Of a stretch of DNA of 64,000 bases, positions 52,468 through 61,000 are shown piece by piece. A model generated the notes under the pieces. The model had not been told where the DNA came from, did no database searches, and saw only the letters and a list, made by a program, of their open reading frames with translations. Position 1 is the first letter of the stretch. Each line of letters starts with the position of its first letter. Origin of the DNA: Acidobacteriota bacterium (lineage in GTDB: Bacteria > Acidobacteriota > Blastocatellia > RBC074); assembly GCA_018269055.1 (NCBI GenBank), contig JAFDVI010000059.1, forward strand, positions 1 to 64,000. The letters are read 5' to 3'. Made by a program: the position numbers and the translations under genes.

Positions 52468-53319
52468 TCAAAAAGCCGGGTCTGGCCGTGCCAGCGCCAT
52501 GTATTGATCTACAAAATCGCGCTCGGTGCAGCCAATGCAGCTTCCACCTATGCGAGCGCATCCTCCAAACCCTCTCAACCAGCCCGTCACCGGAACTGGG
52601 CATTTGACGGCTGGCCGGTTCGACAAATCGAATCCGACCGCTGGAGGATATTCGACTCTAGGTGGCAACGGATAAGCCTCGTGGTTGTACAACCATCGAG
52701 GACGGCGTTCTTCATCCAGGTCCAGGGGCACCAATTGAGCCAGATGAAGAAAGACATACGTCAACGTTTCAAGAAATCCTTCGCCAGTGGGAGCACAGCC
52801 GGGAACATTGATGATCGGCAATCCGCCTCGGCTTCTGAAATCGCGACCCAGAAAATCCTCCATTCCGCGCGCGCCAATCGGATTTCCATCCGCAGCCATC
52901 ACGCCTCCCCAGGCGGCACAGCTTCCCATCGCAATCACCGCTTCTGCCTGTGGAGCCAATCGCTCCACCCAATCCGCCGTGGTAATCGCGCGCCCTTCCG
53001 CAGAAGTTCCGATTCGCGAAAAACTCCCGTTCCCCGCCAACCGCTCATTGGCAATCGCGCCTTCCAGCACCAGCACATACGGCGACAACTGCCCGGCAGC
53101 GGCGCGCTCCAAACTGGCGCGGAACGCATCTCCGTTTTCCATCGCCAGTTCCGGATGCACCAACACCACGCGCGGAGCGTCCGGAACATTTCCCAGAATC
53201 AAGTCTTCGATTCCAGGTTCCGACGCGCCGAGCATCGCCATCGTGCAACCGCCATTGCATCCGGCTCCGGAAAGCCAGATCAGATACACTTCTTCGAGCG
53301 AGGATAATTCGCTCTGCAT
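52468..53319 (-). CDS. Hydrogenase-like small subunit
   Basis: A 283-residue FeS protein of the [NiFe]-hydrogenase small-subunit family. Proximal-cluster ligands are Cys21 and Cys25 (GAGCNGGCTM), Cys134 (MGSCAAWGG) and Cys175 (VPGCAPTG), all present. A second set, Cys240, Cys254, Cys261 and Cys264 (VKCPVP, FGGCARIGGSCIGC), fits the medial cluster. Between 175 and 240 there is no cysteine, so the distal cluster found in most small subunits is missing. There is no Tat leader. The flavodoxin-like core (DFRSRGGLPIINVPG) is normal. GAGGAG precedes the ATG. It is the first gene of the cluster with two large subunits downstream. Confidence 0.92.
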   Translation of the reverse strand: MQSELSSLEEVYLIWLSGAGCNGGCTMAMLGASEPGIEDLILGNVPDAPRVVLVHPELAMENGDAFRASLERAAAGQLSPYVLVLEGAIANERLAGNGSFSRIGTSAEGRAITTADWVERLAPQAEAVIAMGSCAAWGGVMAADGNPIGARGMEDFLGRDFRSRGGLPIINVPGCAPTGEGFLETLTYVFLHLAQLVPLDLDEERRPRWLYNHEAYPLPPRVEYPPAVGFDLSNRPAVKCPVPVTGWLRGFGGCARIGGSCIGCTERDFVDQYMALARPDPAF

Positions 53320-53472
53320 ATAGCAGCTCCTCTTTCAGCGCAAAAAACTCCTGAACGACTCAAAAAGAACTTCCAACGAACTTCTATGCTTCAGAACTTT
53401 TGCTATGTCATCGGCCTTTCTGGAACCGATCCAATTTGACCAAGTGGTAATCCCGCTAACAAGTTGGCGCGG

Positions 53473-53502
53473 ATTATACGCATGGCGTCAACGCGGACGC
53501 AA
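53473..53502 (-). promoter_or_regulatory. Candidate promoter of the hydrogenase-like cluster
   Basis: On the minus strand a perfect -10 (TATAAT, 53473-53478) lies 18 bp after a weak -35 (TTGCGT, 53497-53502), giving a leader of about 145 nt before the small-subunit gene. The 308-bp gap 53320-53627 contains this promoter and the upstream gene's terminator, and no gene. Confidence 0.5.
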
Positions 53503-53560
53503 CCGAATATCTGCTTTATTCACTATTAGAAACCTACTCCTTTCCACCAATGCCAATACA

Positions 53561-53595
53561 AAAACGCCCGACACTCCCTTCGTGGAATGCCGGGC
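53561..53595 (-). terminator. Rho-independent terminator
   Basis: On the minus strand GCCCG-GCATTCC ... GGAGTGT-CGGGC forms a stem (53566-53595) followed by TTTTT. It lies just downstream of the protease gene and upstream of the hydrogenase-like promoter, so the cluster has its own transcript. Confidence 0.8.
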
Positions 53596-53627
53596 GAAAT
53601 CAAAGAACTTCGAGATGCGGTTTTCGT

Positions 53628-56600
53628 TTATGGAGCGAAATAACCGGAAATATCAATAACAAGGTCAGTCGTTGATAAAACATACCGCTTGAATGCACCA
53701 TCAACAGTTCCAAGCCCAACATTAAAGTAGCGGTTGAAAGTTATCCCTTGTGCATAGTTCGAGGTGGCAATCAGAGGGCGTGAGGCAGCGTCACTTGGCC
53801 AAAGCGTCAAAAATCCTTGATTAGGAGATAACACAGTGGTGGCATTACCAACCAAAGCCTTTGCGCCGGGAATTGCGCAACTCCCGGCCAATGACTGCAA
53901 AAATTCAACGCCTCCCGTCATCGGTGCTTCCGGCATGGTGCAAGCTGATTGCCCCTGACGCGTATCAAGTAATCTATTTGGTGTCAGTGACGTATAAAGT
54001 AATCCAGTGCCGTTCACATCATTTGCATCCGGACTGTAGTAGCCCATGATGTCTATCACCAAATCCGTTAAAGCTGTAGTGTAAATCTTGAATTGCCCGG
54101 TAGGAGACAAAGCCACAAAAAACGGAGAATTCAGTGGAGGCCCAGTTTGATAATTGCCGGTTGTGATGGGAGGAAGAGCAGCAAGATCAGACCGATACAA
54201 GGTCAAATTACCAGCTACATTTTGATTAACCACTGTCGCATTGCCGACCAGCACTTGCGTGCTGGCAGGAATCTGAACGCCGTCACAATTCGTCGTGCCA
54301 AGTTGCGTCGTTGTCGAACCTGCGGTGAGTTGCGCATTGGGAGTAAAGCATGCGGTTTGCCCTGCCCGCGTATCCAGCAAGCGCGCGGGATGTGGCAGAG
54401 GGTGAAAGTACAACCCTCCTGTTGCAGGCGGAGCAAAGTATCCCGTGATGTCTACTTCTAAATCTGCCGTGGGAACGAGATAAATCTTGAACGCCTTGTC
54501 CTGGCCCACCGGATCAAGCCCGACGGTGAACGCATTACCCAACGTGACGCCTGCTTGAAGATTGTTGTTGGAAGCCAGAGGCTGTGACGCATTACTGGGA
54601 TAAAGAGTAATAAAACCGTTAGCACTTGGATTGTATGCTGTAACCGTTCCCGTCACAGCCCTAGCGGTAGCAGGAATCTCTGAACAAGACCCGGTTACAA
54701 TCTGCGTCAGCGTTGTACCTCCCAAGACAGGCCCAACAAGAACGGTGCAAGGTGATTGCCCGGATCGTGAATCCAATAATTTCACTGGCGGATTCAGCGG
54801 GAAATACATCAATCCATTGCCACTGACGAAAACCGTGTAAGCTCGGCTGCCCTGACACCCATTGCTGGCCGTAGCCATCACCGTGAAGTTAAACACTCCA
54901 ATTGTGGTCGGAGTGCCTGACAAAACACCGCCGGTTGAAAGCATCAATCCGTTCGGTAATGTACCTGCACTGACGAAGTAATTGTAGGGCGCAGAACCGC
55001 CAGTGGCCGTGAGGGTTTGGCTGTAACTGCTTCCGACAAATCCGTTTGCCAAAGCAGATGGATTCACTGTAATCGCTGGACAAGATGTGATCGTGAAGTT
55101 CGTATCGGAAATATCAAAAAAGATATTATCCGCCGCCGCAACCTTGATTCGCGCAGTTGAAGTCGCGATATTAGGAACTGTAACTTGCTGTGTGCCGTCG
55201 TTCGGAGTGTTGCCCAGCAAGGTTGAAAATGTTTGTCCGCCATCGGTGGAAACCAAAATGTTGACATTGGCGCAATTGACCAAACTGCCTGCGCCGGTTC
55301 CGCTGATATTCCAGGTGACAGTTTGCAAACTGCCGCCAGCCCAAGTCACTCCGCTGTTTGGCGAAGTCACACCAAAAGGCCCGGCAGTTCCATCAACTTC
55401 AATCCGCATCGAACCATTCGCCACGCCGCCGCGTGTATCGCGCACAGTCGCTCGAAAGTTCATTGCCCGCGCCACTTGCGGCAAGCTTTCTGCTGTTTGC
55501 AAAGAGCTGTTCATTGCTGGCGGAGAATTTTGATTATTCAGGATGTATGTCAGGCTGGGGAAAACTCTTGTATAACTTTGGCCATTTTGAACGAGCGTTG
55601 GAGTAAAGGGCCGGAAGATTGGACGCGTCGTCAATGTTGCGTCGCCTGCATCCGTGTACGGTGGATTCGCAAAATTACTGCCTCCTACATCTACCTGCTC
55701 CCAAGTGTAGGTTAGTAAATCACCATCCGGATCATTCCCTATAGCCGTCAATGCAAACGGCGTTTTCTTCGGAATCACATAATCCGCGCCTGCTTCTACG
55801 GTTGGCGGATGATTTCCTAAGCTGGACTGAAGCGTGGCGCAGCTTCCCCCTAACACATTCAAATACCCGATGATTTGTTCAAAGCTGCCTGAATGAAAAA
55901 AGTCCGCGCGCCCCGTGGAGACAATTTCATTTCCCAAACAGTTTCCAGCATTCGACATCAGCGTCAATCCGCCGCCCGATTCCCAAGCCGAATCTCCTGT
56001 TCTCCCGCCACCGCAAGCAGCATTGTAAGTGTGCGTCGCTCCGAATTGGTGCCCGATTTCGTGAGCAGCCATTGCTATGTTTGATGGAGTGTTCACTGCT
56101 CCGCCATTGATCAACACCGCTCCGCCGCCTTTGTATGGTCCGTAAGAATCCGAAGCCGTTTCGCAAACGACACCGACACACGCCGAACCGCTTGTGATCG
56201 AACCTGTCCCTAACACCAGCCCCAAGTCATATTCCGCCGCTCCGATTCGATCCCGCAACACGCTTCTGACTTCGTTGACCATCACATCCGCATTGCCATT
56301 GGTAAAAGAAATCGGGTTGCCTGACCAGGCAATCACTTGATCGTTCAAGAATGGATTTTGCGGAGTGCTAACCAGCGTTAGACTGATTGAAAGCTCCCGG
56401 TCATAGATCATCTGCAACCCTGTCAACAGAGAGTTTAATGCCGCCCTGGCGCCGGGCAATGTCCCGCCGCCGTATTGAGTCGTGAATTCCTGCGTTGTGG
56501 CGATTGCAATTTCGTATTCCCGAAATTCCGCACCAACCGAAGAATTGCGCGAATGCATTGGCGTGATTTTGTGAACGACTTTGGATTCATTGACCAGGCA

Positions 56601-57284
56601 CATCGCCGCTTCCGCCGCAGCCGTATAACTCCGGCTGGAATAACTGACGTAATGTTCACGATCTTGTTGTTCAATCGAGTGAATAGCGATCAACTCCACG
56701 CCATCCGTGACCATCGCGTGAAATCCCAGCGGAGACAGATCGCACCGCATCGTCAGTAATGGGTTGTCCACTCCCCACCCGCGATAGCTTTTGATGTCGG
56801 GCAACTGCGCGGCCAATTCCGCCTTCATCACCGGAGCTTCAACCACCCGAAACCGCTCAAACCCACCACCCGGCATCGGCAACCATAAAACTGTTGCCGA
56901 CCGTTCCCCGGCTTTTCCAGCTTCCTTTCCGTCTGTTCCGTTATTTCCGTTTGTTCCGTTATCCCCTCTTCTTTCTTCCAAAGGCGCACTCGCCAGCACG
57001 GAGCGCAAAGCCGCTTCATCCAACCGAAACACCCGCGCCGATTCCGGCACTCCCGACCGCCCAGCCCATTCTCCCGCCACAGTCCGAGTCCGCTGCCAAA
57101 TACCATCAACCGATTTTTCCTGCCCACTAATCCCAACAGCCGCGCGAACTCCAAAGCCGAAATGTAACATCGCTATCAGGCCAAACAACCCAAATAACAA
57201 TCCGGCAACAACCTGTAACCTGTAACCTAACACCTGCCACCTATCAGACACACTTCGACCTGTCAGCATTTCGCCTCGTTTCAT
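53628..57284 (-). CDS. Secreted M12B/reprolysin-like metalloprotease with three C-terminal repeats
   Basis: A 1218-residue exported protein. A long leader with hydrophobic GLLFGLFGLIAMLHFGFGV is followed by a ~200-residue propeptide-like region. The metalloprotease domain has AAHEIGHQFGATHTYN (HExxHxxGxxH, near residue 405), the zinc site of M12B-type enzymes. Next come Fn3/Ig-like modules, a He_PIG-type domain (GFVGSSYSQTLTATGG, ASNGCQGSRAYTVFV) and three ~125-residue repeats, each opening with RLLDTR-like text (VKLLDSRSGQS, ARLLDTRAGQT, NRLLDTRQGQS) and closing with DIxGYF/YxP. AAGGAG favours the ATG at 57284 over 57341. A terminator follows. Confidence 0.9.
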   Translation of the reverse strand: MKRGEMLTGRSVSDRWQVLGYRLQVVAGLLFGLFGLIAMLHFGFGVRAAVGISGQEKSVDGIWQRTRTVAGEWAGRSGVPESARVFRLDEAALRSVLASAPLEERRGDNGTNGNNGTDGKEAGKAGERSATVLWLPMPGGGFERFRVVEAPVMKAELAAQLPDIKSYRGWGVDNPLLTMRCDLSPLGFHAMVTDGVELIAIHSIEQQDREHYVSYSSRSYTAAAEAAMCLVNESKVVHKITPMHSRNSSVGAEFREYEIAIATTQEFTTQYGGGTLPGARAALNSLLTGLQMIYDRELSISLTLVSTPQNPFLNDQVIAWSGNPISFTNGNADVMVNEVRSVLRDRIGAAEYDLGLVLGTGSITSGSACVGVVCETASDSYGPYKGGGAVLINGGAVNTPSNIAMAAHEIGHQFGATHTYNAACGGGRTGDSAWESGGGLTLMSNAGNCLGNEIVSTGRADFFHSGSFEQIIGYLNVLGGSCATLQSSLGNHPPTVEAGADYVIPKKTPFALTAIGNDPDGDLLTYTWEQVDVGGSNFANPPYTDAGDATLTTRPIFRPFTPTLVQNGQSYTRVFPSLTYILNNQNSPPAMNSSLQTAESLPQVARAMNFRATVRDTRGGVANGSMRIEVDGTAGPFGVTSPNSGVTWAGGSLQTVTWNISGTGAGSLVNCANVNILVSTDGGQTFSTLLGNTPNDGTQQVTVPNIATSTARIKVAAADNIFFDISDTNFTITSCPAITVNPSALANGFVGSSYSQTLTATGGSAPYNYFVSAGTLPNGLMLSTGGVLSGTPTTIGVFNFTVMATASNGCQGSRAYTVFVSGNGLMYFPLNPPVKLLDSRSGQSPCTVLVGPVLGGTTLTQIVTGSCSEIPATARAVTGTVTAYNPSANGFITLYPSNASQPLASNNNLQAGVTLGNAFTVGLDPVGQDKAFKIYLVPTADLEVDITGYFAPPATGGLYFHPLPHPARLLDTRAGQTACFTPNAQLTAGSTTTQLGTTNCDGVQIPASTQVLVGNATVVNQNVAGNLTLYRSDLAALPPITTGNYQTGPPLNSPFFVALSPTGQFKIYTTALTDLVIDIMGYYSPDANDVNGTGLLYTSLTPNRLLDTRQGQSACTMPEAPMTGGVEFLQSLAGSCAIPGAKALVGNATTVLSPNQGFLTLWPSDAASRPLIATSNYAQGITFNRYFNVGLGTVDGAFKRYVLSTTDLVIDISGYFAP
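57208..57242 (-). repeat. Degenerate heptamer array inside a coding signal region
   Basis: On the minus strand five units read AGGTGGC, AGGTGTT, AGGTTAC, AGGTTAC and AGGTTGT. They share AGGT with the AGGTGTC unit of the array at 50285. They encode part of the protease leader (RWQVLGYRLQVV). Confidence 0.7.
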
Positions 57285-57302
57285 GATCCGAACTCCTTTG
57301 GG

Positions 57303-57386
57303 AAAAAGTTGGGCAAGCTGCCAAGCTTGCCCGGCGTCCACTGAAAAGACGCCGTTGATGGAAGCAGAGCAAACTCAGCAGTTTGC
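57303..57386 (-). promoter_or_regulatory. Leader hairpins before the protease gene
   Basis: A perfect hairpin (GGGCAAGCT, 57311-57319, with AGCTTGCCC, 57324-57332) is followed on the minus strand by a TTTTT run (57303-57307) and then by the AAGGAG site of the protease gene. A second one (GCAAACT, CAGC, AGTTTGC, 57369-57386) lies upstream. The first could act as an attenuator, or both could be REP-like repeats. No gene is seen in 57285-57541. Confidence 0.5.
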
Positions 57387-57641
57387 CCTACCCTGGCGCG
57401 AAGATTTTCAATGGTTCAGAGCGTCACCACAGACAACTTGTCAGCCCACTCTAGACATGTGACTCAAGGAAAGCTGAAGCTGGCATCTGCCATCGCCAAT
57501 TTGCATCTGCACTGGCAAAAAACATAGCTTCGACAAAGAACATTATTTACCCAATAACCGATTTTTCGGAAACTTGCCCGATACGAACCTTAATTGATTT
57601 CTGGGCTTGCGTACCGTATCGGTAACTCGGCCGTCCAGGAA

Positions 57642-57749
57642 AGTTTGAACTATTACTGCCGTGGCCGTTACTTGAGCACCGAGCCACTGGCTCAATCGTC
57701 TATCAGATACCCATTCCCAACAACAACCATTGCTAGCGTCAGTAGGTAA
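57642..57749 (+). pseudogene. Possible RHS-core remnant, opposite strand
   Basis: The plus strand reads SLNYYCRGRYLSTEPLAQS, which resembles the RHS core end (YY-x-R-Y-LSTEPLAQS) seen in some RHS proteins, then stops at 57747. The sequence before 57642 has stops in frame. It may be a decayed RHS tip in reverse orientation to the intact gene. The evidence is one short match. Confidence 0.3.
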
Positions 57750-58032
57750 TTTTGAGATCAGGTCTGTAGAGATCATCCACGACATCAAAATACCAAATTT
57801 CCAGGTCGCGCCCACACCAAGGACAAAAGCGAATCCCTACATCCACAACCGTTGAAAAGGCTATCGCCCTTTCTGACGAACTGATGAACTGCTCGTTTCC
57901 CTTGTCAACTGTGCGAAATTGAAGAGTAAATTCAGGTCTACCTTCATAATTCCGACCTATCAGCACTCCCATGCCTCTTTGCCCCGCATCACTGTAATTT
58001 CCTTTAAATCCGATGCAACACCAATTTATCAT
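57739..58032 (-). CDS. Small CPWC protein, candidate immunity protein
   Basis: A 97-residue protein with a late CxxC (RFCPWCGRDLEIWY) preceded by a beta-rich region (GRPEFTLQFRTVDKG). I know no family for certain. It starts 12 bp after the RHS stop, with a GAGG site that overlaps that stop, so it is translated together with the RHS protein. Genes directly behind RHS tips are usually immunity genes; I infer that role here. It lacks a signal peptide, as expected for a cytoplasmic protector. Confidence 0.65.
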   Translation of the reverse strand: MINWCCIGFKGNYSDAGQRGMGVLIGRNYEGRPEFTLQFRTVDKGNEQFISSSERAIAFSTVVDVGIRFCPWCGRDLEIWYFDVVDDLYRPDLKITY

Positions 58033-58044
58033 CGCTTTCGAGCC

Positions 58045-61000
58045 TCACTTGAAAAACCTCACAATAAAACTTGTTATCTCAGGTGAAAAGCGTATTTCAG
58101 TCCCGGTGACTCTTCCCATGGTTGTTGTTAGTTGCCTCGCAAGCCCAACTCTCTTCAACTCTTCAAGCAAAGCCTTGGGAATTTGCGCTCTGAATAACTG
58201 ACCTGTTCCTCTCATTGCACCTGCTTGATTAGCCAGCGCCTCTGCTCCATTACCAATAGCCGTAGAAAGAGCACGTCCAGCAATAGGTGCTTGTGTTAAA
58301 TTTGTAACCACTTCGACTGTTGGGCCACTTGATGATGCTAGTGTTTCAAGGGTTGCAACTGTAGTGGTTCCATAAAGACCTACTATAATTCCTCCTGAAG
58401 ACCCACCCAGTCCAAGCGTTGTCACTGTAGTCCCAAACCCGAAACCGCCTATCCCTAAAACTGCACCGCCCCCAGCTAATCCAGCCCCAGCCGCATAGGG
58501 AATTGCAGCTACTGCTATTCCCTGCTTCATAGCTTGTGAGCGTACGCCGACCGCAACCACAATATCAGCCGCAGTTGTAGGGCCAGACCTGGTAATAAAT
58601 CTGGCATCGAGATCATTCAGATTATAAACCCTCTCAACCTTGTTAGTTGTAAGTATGAGCTTATCCCCTGTAATACGTACCCTTGAATCCCCTTCACAAC
58701 CAACTTTGCTTCCGCCTTGTGTGTAGTAGCAAGTCTCCCGCCCCTTCGGGTCAGTATGAGCACAAGGGTTATTCCTGACATATCCATACAGGTTCCAGCT
58801 TTGAGGGTCATCTGGATTTTGATCAATGAACGGCAGGTCAGTGCTTGTAAACCGCCCTTGCAGATTTGAATAGTATCTTGCCAGGAAATAATCCAATCCA
58901 TTTTCAGGGTCACGTTCTTTGCTAGTAAACTTTTGCCGCACGGTGTCCGCCTGATAGCCCATCGCCGTGCTGCGAATGCTGCCATTGCCCATTCCCACCA
59001 TCAACTCTTCCCCAAACGGCAGGTAATCGTGCCGAGTCACTCCGCTGAGGCTGCCGGTCTTGTCCACCACCATCCGCGGAGTTCCAAGATGATCTGCGAT
59101 CAGCCATTGCACTCGCTTGTTGGCATCCGTATTAGTCGGATCGGCTACCACCAGCAACTGACCGTCGCGGTAACCGTATTCCTTTTTCAGAGAAGCCGTC
59201 GAGCCGTTCCATTGATACTCCGCCAGCAATTCGCCGTCAATGCCATACACCTGCCAGAACTCTCCCGTACTCAGCAATCTTCGCACTCGCTGCCCATCTC
59301 CGTCGTAGACGTAATAGCTGTTCGTGGTGCCAATTTTGGCGCTTGTCATACGGTTTTCCGCGTCATAAGTCCGATCTTGTGTTTTCAAAGAAACACCCGG
59401 ATCAGCCCGTAAATTTCCTGCGCTGTCATACACCGCTCCTGCCAGCCGATTGGTCAGCTTATCTATGTCGTAAAGCTGATCGGAAGTCGTGTTCGCTCCA
59501 TTGATTCCGGCTCCCCAAGTGTGATTCTGGGTAGTATCCAACTTACGATTGCCGAATTTGTCGTAGCTATACGACTGCTGATAAATCTGGACCGACGCAG
59601 CGCCGCTGCTCGCCTGCTGCCATCCCTGTACCTGAGTGATGCGGTTGATCGGATCGTAAAAATAGTCATCCCGCATCGGGACCGCGTAATTGGTTACCGA
59701 TCCATCCCCAGCCAAGGCCGTGGGTACCCAATGCTCTTGCCGCAACACATTGCCACTGTTATCTGATCCTTCCAAAGCTGGATTGCCATTGTTCCTCGCG
59801 TTCGAATTATAAAAAAACCGCAGTTTGCCCAAGTTCCAAGATGCCTGTACTAATGTATTTGTCCCAATGCGAGTTTCGGTCATCTGCAGACGGCTGTTGT
59901 AATCCGTTTGGTGATAGATAAATCCTAGTTGTTCCTGGGTCGCTTGTCCGGCTGCGTTGTATTGACGCCCATAAAAATAGGTGTTGTATTCACCAGCCAA
60001 ACTGCCATCGAAAATGCTACTTCGCCCTCCGGCATAGTATTGAAAATTGACGTAAGCCCCAGACGGATTGGTTTGAAACGTCAGGTGGCTGGCCAGATCG
60101 TAGCTACGAGTAACGGTGAAATCTTGCCAGTTATTTGCCGACTTCAGGAAGCGCTGCGTCTGTGATGTCACCCGACCAAGATTGTCGTAGCCGTTGATGA
60201 CAGTTTGTGAATCGGCCTGGGTTGAATTTTGTAGGTTGACAACATAAGTTTCGACTCGATGCAAACGGCCTTTGCCGTTGCTAATAGTCGCCCCATCGTA
60301 AAAACGCCTGATATCCGGATTAATTGTCGTACTTGAATAATCAACCATTGTGTTGCGGTTGAGTCCATCGTAACTGTAAGTAGTCTGAATTCCACGTGCA
60401 TCAGTGCGTTTGGTTAAGTTGCCGTTTTCGTCATATTCATATTTCATCGTCCACATCGTCCCGGATTCGCCCAGAGGATTGAACACGATGGTCGCATTCT
60501 GTTCAGGGTTATTGGCGTAAATCAGTCTCGATAACGAATCGTAATAGAACCTCCTGAACTGAACTGTCGGATCGGGACTGCCTCCGGTTGGGAAACCTCC
60601 TTGCCGGACTCGAATGAGATTGCCTAGAACGTCATAAGTGTAATTGGTCTGATAATTTAGGTGTGAATCACCCGCTGTCACGCTTGGGTCTTCGTTGACT
60701 TGGATCAACCTTCCAAGTCCGTCAGTGATGCTGCTGCGTGTTTTGCCGGTCTGATCGGCAACAGTGACGGAGTTGGCGTAATAAGTTGAAATGACCGACC
60801 CTGTCCAATTTGAATTTGTGCCGGAATTTGGCGGCTGCATTGAAGTTGCAAAAGTTGCGACTTCAGTGACGCGTCCCGCATTGTCTCGCGTTGTGCGCGT
60901 CCATCCGTCCGTAGCCGCTGCCGTATCTCGCTTCGGATTGGAAGTCATCGTGATTCGACCCATCTCGAAGTAAAGATTTTGCGTTGAAATTGTGTATGCC

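Noticed and set aside
57543..57815. 90-codon minus-strand ORF after the immunity candidate.
   Set aside because: It overlaps that gene in another frame, lacks a ribosome site, and lies opposite a possible RHS remnant.
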